Assembly (NCBI RefSeq): GCF_000699445.3
Contig: NC_067197.1
Location: 930,001-994,000 of the forward strand
Source of the DNA: Schistosoma haematobium
Lineage: Eukaryota; Platyhelminthes; Trematoda; Strigeidida; Schistosomatidae
Direction of reading: 5' to 3'
DNA length: 64,000 nucleotides
Shown here: in pieces, positions 44,758 through 55,500 of the stretch
Layout of the letters: every line of letters begins with the position of its first letter
Position numbering within the stretch: position 1 is the first letter of the stretch
Position numbers and translations under genes: made by a program
Notes under the pieces: generated by a model
Seen by the model: only the letters and a program-made list of their open reading frames with translations
Told to the model about the DNA's origin: nothing
The model's database searches: none

Positions 44758-45214
44758 GGCACTTCTCGAAATTTTATATTTTTTTTTTAAAAAAAAAACA
44801 ATTTTAATATGCTTGTATATTTTTATTTCTATTTAAAAAAAACAAAACAAAAAAACAATTTTTTTTAACGCTATTACGTGTTCATGAGTTTATTTTCCTT
44901 TTTTTTTTCCGCCGACATTGTGCTTTTACGCACATACGAGTGTATTTTCGACATGCACTTACATTTTCTTTTTTCTTTTCCAGGACGACTGGAAAAGAAC
45001 GATGACGTTTATGAGGATCCGAAATTTTCATTGTACATTTTCTTTTTTTACTATGTTGTACCTCCGTCCCATATAGTAAGGAAAGACGACCAGACGCTGC
45101 TAAATTTAGTAAGCTATCAGAAGAGTGTTTACCAACGACAAACTCGTTGGGTTTAAACTTCTGGCTGGCCACGTCTTAGGGTCGTCACTGCCCAACTAGG
45201 GGGGGGGAGTGATA

Positions 45215-45535
45215 TGTAGCGGTAAATAAATCCCCAAAATAAATAGCACTAAGTTTTCGACATTGGATGCTGACCATATGTTTTAGTGGACTCATCTAGC
45301 TGAAGGCGCTCGGTCAGGCATCTGCACCAGATCACGTGTGGTAACGCCGTGCCCAACATCAACTGCAATCGCTAGCCAGATTAGATCAGAGAATTCCGAT
45401 ATATTGGTCGTCGCCAAATATACTCTTCCGATCTCCTCGACTCTGTCTTTTGATTTCTCTGGGTGGGAACGAAATACGTTAGAAGGTGTTACTGGTAGAA
45501 GCGTTGTCAAACACTGAATACCTGTGACATCATCA
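45215..45535 (+). repeat. Gypsy-2 3' LTR
   Basis: 321 bp, TGTAGCGG...CATCATCA. Three substitutions noticed against the 5' LTR at 40,309-40,629. Confidence 0.85.
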
Positions 45536-45543
45536 AGTGAATA

Positions 45544-45810
45544 TGTAACAGCTTAGGTTGGTTGGTTAAGAAGTGACCCCAAACAACCAAGCATATGCTG
45601 AAACAGTATTGTTCAAGTATTCATTCACTTCCTTATTTTTTATAAGCGTTATATTCCCTATTATCTTATATTGAATGTTGAGAGCCTTTGTTTGTCTGAA
45701 CAGATAATCCCATGCTCCACTGTCACCGCGCTAAGATCGAAATAAAGACCTATTCACTACTTGTCTGGTTTCTTCTATCAATAGCACGAGGGTTACTTCA
45801 AGGCACGAAA
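45544..45810 (+). repeat. Gypsy-3 5' LTR
   Basis: 267 bp, identical by eye to 52,151-52,417, implying a recent insertion. Contains an AATAAA (GAAATAAAGACC) near its 3' side. Confidence 0.9.
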
Positions 45811-46019
45811 TTGGTGAGCCCTTTTGAACACAAATTTAACCTCATTTTTGTTATTAATATTACATTTTTTGTACTCAATCGTAAAAGTAGACCTGATTAT
45901 CCGTAAACTAAGTTGGATATATAAATAGTTTTTTCTTTTTTTTGATTACCTTAAGTTATTCGTGTTATAGAAACCATTTTTTTCGTGCTAACTTTATTGC
46001 TATATTTGTCACATACCTC

Positions 46020-46853
46020 ATGTCAGACTCAATAGAAACCCATAATCTGGATGATTTGTCACCAGTGGAGATAGACACTGTTATGACTACGAAATCCCGA
46101 CTTCCAGAATTTGATCGTAGTGATCCTGAGTTGTGGTTTGCTCAACTAGAGCATTATTTCACGAGACACAATATCAAATCTGAAGGGATTCGCTATAGAG
46201 ACTTGTGTTCTATCCTTCCTCCTTCAGTCGCCAAAGAAGTCCGTGACTTGATTTTAGATCCACCATCTAAACAACCATACACCATCTTAAGACGAGAGAT
46301 AATGAACCGTTTATCATTATCAGATAGTCAAAGAATCCAAAGACTTTTTCAAGGTGAAACACTAGGTGATCGGTCGCCGTCACAGTTTTTACGTCACCTC
46401 CAAGTCTTAGTGGGTGATAACACGGTGGGTGAAGCAGTCCTAAAACAAGGATGGATACAAGCTCTCCCATGCTACGTCCAACACTGTGTGGATGCACAAG
46501 ATCCTGAAACCTCATTATCTCATTTAGCGCGTATAGCCGACAGAATAATGGAAAGAGGTCCTCCAACTGGATCGGGCACAATAAATCACACACAAAAAGT
46601 AGAATCAGCAAAAGACCCCGTAATAGAAGGACTCATTGCGAGTGTTAAGAGTCTCACTGAGGCTGTCACCAGAATGCAAATGGGTCATGGAAACAGGAGC
46701 AGGTCACCACAACGACCACGATCCAAGTCACAAATGTCCAGACAGTCTGGGCAGTTTTGTTGGTACCACTGGAAGTTTGGTGTCAACTCAACCAAATGCG
46801 TGCAACCATGCTCCTGGCCTAATCATAATTCTAAGACGGCGGGAAACGAGTAA
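46020..46853 (+). CDS. Gypsy-3 gag
   Basis: 277-278 aa from ATG at 46,020 ([14 protein letters not shown]); the same frame is open to 45,942 without an ATG. The N-terminal half has the Gag-like [20 protein letters not shown] block (capsid region); the C-terminus has an Arg/Ser-rich stretch and the CHCC finger (CWYHWKFG...KCVQPC, C-x2-H-x9-C-x3-C). It ends at TAA 46,851, with the slippery heptamer GGGAAAC one codon upstream. The protein should coat the element RNA and form the particle. No lesion is seen. Confidence 0.9.
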   Translation: MSDSIETHNLDDLSPVEIDTVMTTKSRLPEFDRSDPELWFAQLEHYFTRHNIKSEGIRYRDLCSILPPSVAKEVRDLILDPPSKQPYTILRREIMNRLSLSDSQRIQRLFQGETLGDRSPSQFLRHLQVLVGDNTVGEAVLKQGWIQALPCYVQHCVDAQDPETSLSHLARIADRIMERGPPTGSGTINHTQKVESAKDPVIEGLIASVKSLTEAVTRMQMGHGNRSRSPQRPRSKSQMSRQSGQFCWYHWKFGVNSTKCVQPCSWPNHNSKTAGNE

Positions 46854-46885
46854 CCCCTCCCCAGGTCGCGACGACTGGGGAGGGG
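46841..46885 (+). promoter_or_regulatory. -1 frameshift signal between gag and pol (Gypsy-3)
   Basis: G_GGA_AAC in the gag frame (46,841-46,847), 6-nt spacer GAGTAA that contains the gag stop, then a perfect 11-bp stem CCCCTCCCCAG (46,854-46,864) with CTGGGGAGGGG (46,875-46,885) around a 10-nt loop. The pol frame (-1) is open from 46,835, so a slip at the heptamer reads straight into protease. Confidence 0.9.
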
Positions 46886-46900
46886 CGCCTAAACAGTCGC

Positions 46901-49900
46901 TTGTTTTATGTTAGAGACAGAAACTCTGGCCTGAATTTCTTGGTGGATACTGGCGCTGCTCTTAGCATCATCCCTCAAAATAAAACTGAGATTAGTCGAG
47001 AAACATCACCAATTACACTTCAAGCTGCAAATAAAACTAAAATTGCGACATTCGGGCAGAAAACTTTAATCCTAGATTTGGGGTTCAGGAGGCAATTCCC
47101 TTGGGTTTTCACGGTAGCCGACTTAGATCTGGCAATACTGGGGATGGACTTTCTAGAGAGATACGAATTTCTAGTTGACACCAAGAAACGGCGATTAACA
47201 CTAAAAGAAACTTCGTATTACACAAAAGGCAAAGAAAGTCACATCAGCTCTCTTAACTTGATTCAAACTCCCCCAGTAACAACAGCGAAATTCCAAGATA
47301 TGCTCGCGGAATTCCCAAACTTAACTAAACCAAACCCACAGCCTTCTAAAGACAAACTAAAAGTGAGTCACACTATCAAAACCGAAGGTGCACCGGTGTT
47401 TGCAAAACCCAGGAGACTAGCACCAGATAAGCTCAAAATCGCTAGGGCCGAGTTTGATTATATGCTACAATTGGGTATTATCCGTCCCTCTGATAGTCAA
47501 TGGGCATCCCCTTTGCATATGGTCCCAAAGAAGAATGAAGGTGACTGGCGACCGTGCGGGGATTACAGAGCCCTAAACCGTCAAACCGTACCAGATAGGT
47601 ACCCAATACCTCATATCCAAGATTTCACAAACGGTTTACAGGGTATGAACATATTCACTAAAATTGACTTAGTCAGGGCATATCACAATATCCCAGTGGC
47701 TGATGAAGATATTCCCAAGACAGCTATTACTACACCCTTTGGCTTATTCGAGTTTGTACGCATGCCATTCGGCCTGAGAAATGCGGCACAGACATTTCAA
47801 AGATTCATAGATAACCTACTTCGAGATATGCCATTTGCGCAGGGGTATATAGACGACTTGTTAATTGCCAGCCCCGATTTGCAATCACACGAACAACATG
47901 TACAAGCAGTGTTGAAAAGACTGGATGAACATGGAATAAACATACATCAAAGTAAGTGTGTTTTCGGTGTTCAAACTTTAGAATTTCTCGGTCACACAAT
48001 AAGCCCAGAAGGGATTAAACCTATCAAAAAAGAAGTGGATACCATTAAACAATACCCCGTACCTAGTTCTCTAACACAACTGAGAAGTTTTCTAGGCCTA
48101 ATTAACTTTTATCGCAGATTCATACCAGGTTGTGCACAATTAATGCAACCTTTGACAGATTCACTTAAAGGAAAACCAAAAGAATTCAAACTGTCTTCTG
48201 ACGCCATCGAAGCTATTAAACAGCTTAAAGATAAACTGGCTCAAGCAACTACGTTGATGTATCCGAATTCACTTTCCCCACTTGCTTTGATGGTGGATGC
48301 TTCAGATAAAGCAGTAGGCGGTACCCTTAACCAACTGGTTAAAAACGCCTGGAAACCAATTGCTTTCTTCTCGAAAAGACTCGCTCCAGCCGAAACAAGG
48401 TATTCTACCTTCGGGCGAGAACTTCTTGCAATCTACCTGACCATTAAACACTTCCGACACATGTTAGAAGGTAGGGAATTTATAGTGTTTACGGATCACA
48501 AACCACTGACGAATGCATTAAAAGCGAGAGCCGATAAATACTCACCTCGAGAAGTCCGACACCTTGACTATATATCACAGTTCACAAGCGATATCCGACA
48601 TGTCAAAGGTCAGGACAATCAGGCGGCAGATGCTTTATCCAGACTAGAAATGAACGTGCTACAGCAGTCCACAGTAAACTTCGAGACGTTAAGACACGAA
48701 CAAGAGCAGGACCTAGAATTACAAAACCTACTTAAAACAAACAATTCAAGTCTTAATTTAAAACAATTCCCATCACCTATCGATGGTATTCTAATTTATT
48801 GTGACACGACCAAGGCAATGCCGCGACCTTTCGTTCCCAAAAATATGCGAAAGTTGATATATAATAACTTTCATTCTTTGTCTCATCCTGGCGCGAAAGC
48901 TTCAACAAAACTAATCAATGCCAGATATATATGGCCGAATTTGCAGAAGGATGTACACAAATGGGTTAGAGAGTGTTCAGCATGTCAACAATCAAAGATT
49001 AATCGTCACACAAATTCACCCATAGGTGTTTTCTCGCAACCAGATGCACGTTTTGCCCATGTGCATATCGACTTGGTAGGTCCTTTACCACGTTCAAACG
49101 GTTTCAATTATCTTTTTACATGCATAGATCGATTTACCAGATTCCCTATAGCCATCCCGATAGCGGACATCACAGCGGAAACAGTAGCCAAAGTTTTCAT
49201 GCAGAACTGGGTAACCATTTTTGGTACACCTATAACAATAACGACGGATAGAGGAGCGCAATTCGAATCCGAACTATTTAATAACTTGGCTAAACTTCTA
49301 GGCTCCAATAGGATACGCTGCACTGCATATCATCCTCAGGCTAATGGGATGGTAGAACGTTTTCACCGTCAGCTAAAAACCGCCCTTATATCTCACTCAA
49401 ACCCCAATCAGTGGACAGAATTCCTACCGTTAGTTATGTTGGGAATACGAACATCTGTCAAAACTGACGCACAGTGTTCAGCTGCGGAACTGGTTTTCGG
49501 AACAACTCTGAGACTACTAGGTGAATTTATTGACCCTAATACTAACAGTCAAAAACTTAATTTAGAAAATTATGTAGATCAACTACGGGACCACATGTCT
49601 AAAATTAAGCCGATTAATACTCGTGAACAATCGCGCGCCGTATATATACCTAAAGACCTAAGCAATTGCACGCACGTCTGGATAAGATGTGACAAAATAA
49701 AAGCACCACTCAGTCCTCCATTTGAAGGTCCTTTCAAAGTTGTCTCAAGAAAATCTAAATATTTCGTGGTAGAAAAACATGGAAACATCGACACAGTAAG
49801 TATTGATAGGCTAAAGCCGGCTTATCTAGATCATGAACCACCATACGTGTTGTTAGATCGTTTAACTGACAAATCCATTACGGAATCGATATGTAAAGAT

Positions 49901-49987
49901 GATAAATCTTTACAAATGACTAAAACGGTTCGCTGGGCACATCCGATCAGTCAGTCAAGGATGTTGACAGTTTCGGCTGCAGGATAA
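46901..49987 (+). CDS. Gypsy-3 pol polyprotein (PR-RT-RH-IN), intact
   Basis: Counted from 46,901 (a TTG codon; real translation most likely comes from the -1 frameshift). Protease LVDTGA at residues 14-19. RT with [40 protein letters not shown] and catalytic YIDD at 316-319. RNase H with [10 protein letters not shown] and FTDHKPL. Integrase with an HHCC region ([19 protein letters not shown]) and D724, D783, E819, a DD35E spacing. A C-terminal GPF module ([17 protein letters not shown]) follows. Every catalytic residue looked for is present and no stop occurs in 1,028 codons, so this copy could encode active enzymes. It reads in the same direction as the CR1 host element. Confidence 0.92.
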   Translation: MFYVRDRNSGLNFLVDTGAALSIIPQNKTEISRETSPITLQAANKTKIATFGQKTLILDLGFRRQFPWVFTVADLDLAILGMDFLERYEFLVDTKKRRLTLKETSYYTKGKESHISSLNLIQTPPVTTAKFQDMLAEFPNLTKPNPQPSKDKLKVSHTIKTEGAPVFAKPRRLAPDKLKIARAEFDYMLQLGIIRPSDSQWASPLHMVPKKNEGDWRPCGDYRALNRQTVPDRYPIPHIQDFTNGLQGMNIFTKIDLVRAYHNIPVADEDIPKTAITTPFGLFEFVRMPFGLRNAAQTFQRFIDNLLRDMPFAQGYIDDLLIASPDLQSHEQHVQAVLKRLDEHGINIHQSKCVFGVQTLEFLGHTISPEGIKPIKKEVDTIKQYPVPSSLTQLRSFLGLINFYRRFIPGCAQLMQPLTDSLKGKPKEFKLSSDAIEAIKQLKDKLAQATTLMYPNSLSPLALMVDASDKAVGGTLNQLVKNAWKPIAFFSKRLAPAETRYSTFGRELLAIYLTIKHFRHMLEGREFIVFTDHKPLTNALKARADKYSPREVRHLDYISQFTSDIRHVKGQDNQAADALSRLEMNVLQQSTVNFETLRHEQEQDLELQNLLKTNNSSLNLKQFPSPIDGILIYCDTTKAMPRPFVPKNMRKLIYNNFHSLSHPGAKASTKLINARYIWPNLQKDVHKWVRECSACQQSKINRHTNSPIGVFSQPDARFAHVHIDLVGPLPRSNGFNYLFTCIDRFTRFPIAIPIADITAETVAKVFMQNWVTIFGTPITITTDRGAQFESELFNNLAKLLGSNRIRCTAYHPQANGMVERFHRQLKTALISHSNPNQWTEFLPLVMLGIRTSVKTDAQCSAAELVFGTTLRLLGEFIDPNTNSQKLNLENYVDQLRDHMSKIKPINTREQSRAVYIPKDLSNCTHVWIRCDKIKAPLSPPFEGPFKVVSRKSKYFVVEKHGNIDTVSIDRLKPAYLDHEPPYVLLDRLTDKSITESICKDDKSLQMTKTVRWAHPISQSRMLTVSAAG

Positions 49988-52150
49988 AATCTAATCACGT
50001 AGCTAATCAGACCCTGCATTTACTTAAAAATTTTTTTCCCTCATTCCGCCTCACCTACAACTCCCCAGACCTTTTACCTTTGATATATACGTGTTATGTT
50101 AAATATTTTTTTTAAAATACTGGACACATAAGCTAGGTATTCCGAAACGATGGCTGAGGATTTTAATCAAACTCATACAACTAACACTGGCAAATACAAC
50201 GAATTCAAAAAGCAACCCAGGCGAGTTTTATAATTTCTTTTTCTGGTTAATTAACTATGTTAGCTGTACTTCTTATATATTTATATACATTTTTCACGTA
50301 GACTGGCTATACATATATACCATATGAACTACTTCTAAAAGTTTTCGGTTGAGGATATGTTTAGTAGCTTGATACGATTAATACTACTATTAATAAGTAG
50401 TTTTCTAGACAAAACATTTTGGATTAAACCATAGTCAAGTACTTATTAAAGTTCTCATCATTTTTTTTTCATGTTTAGGAAACTTACGCAATGACTTAAC
50501 CAGTTTCCCTGCAGCATGCTTTTCAGTGTGATCATATAACCCATCTTTATTGGCAATATTCAGATTTTTTTTAATTTCTGACATTTAAGAATCAATAACC
50601 GTGAAGATATAGTACAGTGCGTTACTGTAAGGTTACTATGTCAGCCGCATTGATTCCACATACCTAATTTTAAACAACTTATAAGGGAACTGTTTAGTAA
50701 TCATAACATTGAACTGACAATATGAATATCACGACTATGCTAACGTTAAACCAATTATTATTAGTGGTCCATACAAAGTCCTGGAACTTAACATTAGCGT
50801 TATAAAAAAGACATTTTATGTCAATAACTGATATAAATATATATATTCTTTGTTTTAAATATAACGTAAAATGGAAATTTACTAAACTTGTAGTTTTTTT
50901 CTATAGTAATAATATTCACGTAAACAAAGGACTTATACTTTTCCAATATGGCACTTTGATATATCAATCTGTCCTCTTGTCATTTTTTCTCTCATATGTG
51001 CGCGACTTACGGGCAACAAACATCGTATTGAAGGTGGGTCTGGTGAACAAAAACGCAGGCCCCACACGCACTCGAACCTCTGCCCTCCTGAATGCTAGAC
51101 CGCGTGCTTAGCCGTTAAGCCACATCAGACCACGGAGGAAGTGACTTCAATATTTCCTTACACCAATTAATCACTCATAATACTAATGAGTAATAGGACT
51201 TACACACTTCTGAGGTGCAAACCAATTCGTTACTTGGATGAATTGACGATATATTGCTTCAACATATCATGCATACCTAAATCAAACAAGAAAAGGGTAT
51301 TTGACACAACTGTACTTGATCCGCATACTCTACACAATTGTTTTTGCTTCTTAACCGTATATTCTTTTCCGTTTCGTGGAGTATTCTGATGCACCCTTGG
51401 TTACGCACCTAGTTGCAAAACGCGGTCATCACAGGCTCAAGGTCATGCGTTTGATCGATTTTGTTAAAGAGTCCAACTTCTAGCAAGTTCACCCTTTTAC
51501 ATATATGCATTACAAAAGAGTATTTTTTTTTGTTTTCATGGTTTTTCGTGCACAAGATATCTACACTATGTCTATTCTCTTCCAGAATACCAATCCGTTC
51601 TGGAGACCAAGCACTTACATGGAACCGAACAATTATCAATTACATTTATGTATTTCCATTTTGTATCTTATTATTTTATGCAGGCAGTGGAGCAGTTCTT
51701 CAGGTTTGCTTGATTTTCACCATTACCTTTGAAGTAGATTCTTCTTTACTTTTTACTTGAGGGCGACTCAAGAGGCAGGTGAGTAAACATCTGATAGCCG
51801 GTCTGAGCACGGAAAAATCGTACCTCACCAACATGGTGTTGGGTAGCCCGCTCGCGGCACTTCCTCAGATATTCTTATTCCACATTCTCAAACTTTCTCT
51901 TGAAAGCACGCAGCAAACCGTCGGCGATAGTTGTAGAAGAAATCACATGCTACAAAATAAGATGACAAGCTAGTAAATGAAGAGACATCCATGGACTATC
52001 GTTGACAGCGTCAGTCGTCACTGATTGTAAGTCAAACAGTGAGCGAGTTGATAATTTTCCCTTGGGATGAGAAATAGAACTAAGAAGTTTTCGATAGTGA
52101 GGTTAATCGAACCGACGTTCCTACGGAAGTCGATTCTAGGGGGAAGCTAA
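49988..52150 (+). other. Long non-coding 3' region of Gypsy-3
   Basis: 2.16 kb between the pol stop and the 3' LTR. No env-like or other recognised frame on either strand; open stretches are at most about 100 codons and AT-rich. It contains a tRNA-like block (51,046-51,130, minus). It may be an element-specific untranslated region or a captured genomic segment. Confidence 0.6.
51046..51130 (-). repeat. tRNA-like (pol III A/B box) sequence
   Basis: The minus strand has an A-box-like TGGCTTAACGGCTAAGC and a B box AGGTTCGAGTGC at tRNA-like spacing. The anticodon arm does not pair well, so it is more likely a SINE head or tRNA relic than a functional tRNA gene. Confidence 0.5.
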
Positions 52151-52417
52151 TGTAACAGCTTAGGTTGGTTGGTTAAGAAGTGACCCCAAACAACCAAGCA
52201 TATGCTGAAACAGTATTGTTCAAGTATTCATTCACTTCCTTATTTTTTATAAGCGTTATATTCCCTATTATCTTATATTGAATGTTGAGAGCCTTTGTTT
52301 GTCTGAACAGATAATCCCATGCTCCACTGTCACCGCGCTAAGATCGAAATAAAGACCTATTCACTACTTGTCTGGTTTCTTCTATCAATAGCACGAGGGT
52401 TACTTCAAGGCACGAAA
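52151..52417 (+). repeat. Gypsy-3 3' LTR
   Basis: 267 bp, identical by eye to the 5' LTR. Confidence 0.9.
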
Positions 52418-52421
52418 AATA

Positions 52422-52509
52422 CTTTCAAGGAAAAGCTGGACCTTCACTGGAAAGCAATGTGTCAGGATTAACACAGGTTCATCAACCTACTATCCTTATT
52501 ACTGAAGAC
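52422..52509 (+). pseudogene. CR1 element ORF2 tail beyond the Gypsy insertions
   Basis: CTTTCAAGGAAAAGCTGGAC continues the CR1 C-terminus exactly where the uninterrupted copy at 3,922-4,010 reads TTTTCAAGGAGAAACTGGAC. A stop occurs at CAGGATTAA where the other copy has CAGGATGAA. Similarity ends at GAAGACT near 52,509. Confidence 0.85.
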
Positions 52510-55500
52510 TAACTGTGGTTTTGCTTTAGCTTTCCGTTTGACTCCTCAGTTTTTCGCGTCAAGGCTAGTTTCAGTCCATTCTTACCTTTTGTTCCCCCAT
52601 TTTATCCGTTTTTAGTGTACTTCTTTTGTTTTACGGTTGTAGACTTTTGCTGGGATCAAGAGACCCGGAAGTCGTTATGCTGTTGCCTCTGGCATGCGGT
52701 GTGAGAATTGTAAAGTTTGGGTCCACGAATCTTGCACAGATTCTACAGTGAGCGCTTACATTAAACGTAGTAAGTCGGATCGTGGGTGGGCATATGACAC
52801 GTGCAACATGGATGATGAGGTTTTTCTGGGAAACATCATCATTCTCTTTTCAGGTCTGTGGAAAACATGGTCAGCAGTCCTAAAGTAGTTAAGACAACAA
52901 GACAGGCCTCGACAATGCTAGTGTCGATGGAGGATGTAATGCCACTAGTGAGGACAAACGGAAGCCCAGCGCCATCATAATGTCGACGGTACTAAACTCT
53001 CTCAGCAGACTTGAGTCTCCAAGCAAAGGATCTCTGGATGCAACGGTGGTCCTCAAAAACTCTGTAGGTGATTGCACCTACGTCAATGAAGTTGACATGG
53101 ACCGGCTTTTACCATCTAAGAAACTGAACATCTCATGTATTGTGGTGAAAACAACTGGCGATTTGGTCGCACAGCCTACCAACAAGAATTTCCAGCCGGT
53201 CAGCAATTAACATAGGAATCTGAAATGCGCTTCAACTACCAGACAATAAGGTCCTCAACCTGAACGCACCCGAAAACCATAGAAATCAACCACGGTTCGC
53301 GATGATTCTCTCGCGTTCATGAACCTTAAGGATACCCCTGGCCTGCCCCTCAGCCTGCCAAACAAAAATGACAGGATGCTCTAGGACTAGTTAAACAAGA
53401 GCTGGAACTTCCCAAAATAGAGTATTCGACGGTCACACGGTTTACTTGTGGAAAGGACTTTAAGCATCAACACCACCCAAGTCTACTTCGTGTAACGCTC
53501 ACTAACGCTACCGACATAAAGGATATCTTACTGATCAGCCACTTACTGAAATCAGATTAGAATGTAAGAATACTGCGTGGTATATCGTATTCTGAACGCA
53601 AGCTGATCCAGAACATCCCTAAGGAACCTTGCGGAAAGCTTTTCCGCTGAAGAAATATCATTGTGCAAGGTGTACCGGAAAATACCGACCCTGATCACAC
53701 TAACTCTGATGTTCGGAAATTGAGATTTATCAAGCAGTCGTTGAAGCTTAAGGTCATATTGACTCATCGAGCGGTGAGACTAGCCAAGAAGGACGGGGAT
53801 TCTAGACCCTGACTGATGAAGATAACCCTCCCACCCTCTTATCGCTGCTATAGCTCTCGAAGCATTTCATGTCAACAGACGTCGGTTGTCAACTGGAATC
53901 CATAAGCGTCCGGATGGACCACATGATGCCGGGATCAAGCACAAAGGCAATTTGAAGCTGACTATTCCTCTTGTGAACTGTCTAGATCATAAATAGCATA
54001 GAAAGGACAAGAACTACCAACTTGGAAAACCCTGTACAACTAGGCTACTTGTCCATTCACGTAAGGCTCATACAGACAAACAGGATGGGGAGGCTGACGC
54101 GTTTCAAATTAAGAGCACAAACTGTTCATGTATGAACGCCGCGAGTTTACGGACAAAATTAATGGGATGCATGGACTTGGTAATGCCAACAATGCTTGTC
54201 TAATAGGAATATCTAAAAATGGATATCTTCTCATTTTACGACCAGGAGCTAAAAATGCCCGGGATGTCCTTGCTTTGCAATGACAGAAAAAACAGGAATT
54301 GGGGGTGGAATAGCCTTATACTTACAATCTTGCCTGGAGGTTCGTCAAATGCATAACCAAGAGTTTATCAATCTTGATGGATCTGTATGTTGCGAAGTAA
54401 GATTTTCTACAATTTCAAGGTGTCTAGTTTGAGTCATCTACAGGAAGTCCATTGCGGACATCGAGTACGACAATCAATCTCCCAAGAGCCAATTTCGCGG
54501 AACATACGTACATTGGAGGTGGAAACTCTATTGAAGGGGTGTTCTTCAGCCTCATTGAGGATCTCGGAATATTTGGAAGTGTGAAGTCGTCAACTCGCTA
54601 GAGAAACAGTCAGATGCCGTCGTGGTTAGACTCGGTATTTACAAACCAAGTGTTCCTAATTGACAACCTCTCAATTCTGGCTCCCCTGATGAAAAGCGAC
54701 CATGCCGCTCTAGTATTTAGTTTAATTAGCAGAACTGAGCCAATACATCCCATCAACAACGGAATTTCAAACAACTGGCTATGTCAGCTTTGCAGGACAA
54801 TCTACAGCGGGTTGATTGAGAAGTTCACCCCCAATTTGATGTAGATGCTCATAGAAATTTTTACTGCACACGGTCTTATGTGCTACAAGGCAGTCTGTTC
54901 CTCAAATGGTTCCCGGAATCAACAAGCAACCAACAGCCATCAAGAACCGCACTCATCGTATGCAAAGGCGCAAAAGGCACTGATGGGCGGACAACAAACG
55001 AACTGGTAACAACGGCGCGTACATGCAATACAAAAATATAATGAACATATACACAAAGGCAATAAGAGATGACAGGTTTTAGTGCTGGATACAGCTCATC
55101 GATAAATTTGTCTCTAATCCGAAAAGCTTGTTCCCTTATGCAGCCTGTCTTCGACAAGCGAAAACTGAAGTTTCCCAACTGTTAGGCCATAATGGCCCGA
55201 CCAATAACAGCGGCGACACCGCTAGTCTTCTGGCTCGAGAGTATTCATGAACATTTCAACCGACTCATACTAACTGTAATAATGAAATCTTCATATGCAA
55301 CTGCTCAGGTATTTCAGAAGTGAACCTGAGCGCTGACTTAGCGTGCCGGAAACCGCATCACCTAGAAAGACACTTCCCTTGGTGCGGATATGGTTTATTC
55401 TGCTATACTAGGGGAAGCGGTTCAACCGTAAAACACTTCTTAGCGCGATACTCTCACACACGCTAAGCCAAGGCACATTGCCAGAAATTTGGAAACTGGC

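Larger units (their letters stand above)
40309..45535 (+). mobile_element. Gypsy-2: CsRn1/Boudicca-like Ty3/Gypsy element
   Basis: 5,227 bp, 321-bp LTRs (40,309-40,629 and 45,215-45,535) differing at three positions noticed, and a 4-bp target duplication AGTG (40,305-40,308 and 45,536-45,539). PBS at 40,631 (TGGTGAACCCGACGTGATC). A long G-rich purine tract (45,198-45,210) lies just before the 3' LTR. Same family as Gypsy-1, in opposite orientation. Gag is intact; Pol is broken by two one-base deletions and a lost catalytic Asp. Confidence 0.9.
45544..52417 (+). mobile_element. Gypsy-3: young CsRn1-clade Ty3/Gypsy element
   Basis: 6,874 bp. 267-bp LTRs (45,544-45,810 and 52,151-52,417) that I read as identical, beginning TGTAACAGC and ending GCACGAAA. 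4-bp target duplication AATA (45,540-45,543 and 52,418-52,421). PBS-like TGGTGAGCCC follows the 5' LTR, and a purine tract CTAGGGGGAAGC precedes the 3' LTR. Gag and a 1,028-codon Pol are intact. It belongs to a different family from Gypsy-1/2 but the same clade (CHCC Gag finger, same Pol order). A 2.16-kb non-coding stretch lies between Pol and the 3' LTR. Confidence 0.9.

Noticed and set aside
51046..51130. Functional tRNA gene on the minus strand
   Set aside because: A and B boxes are present, but the anticodon stem does not pair and the acceptor ends do not match. Treated as a tRNA-derived relic.
49988..52150. An env gene in Gypsy-3
   Set aside because: No open frame over about 100 codons and no signal peptide or transmembrane pattern in a suitable frame.
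45544..52417. The two 267-bp repeats as a simple segmental duplication
   Set aside because: They bound a gag-pol element, have a 4-bp target duplication outside, a primer site after the first and a purine tract before the second, so they are LTRs.
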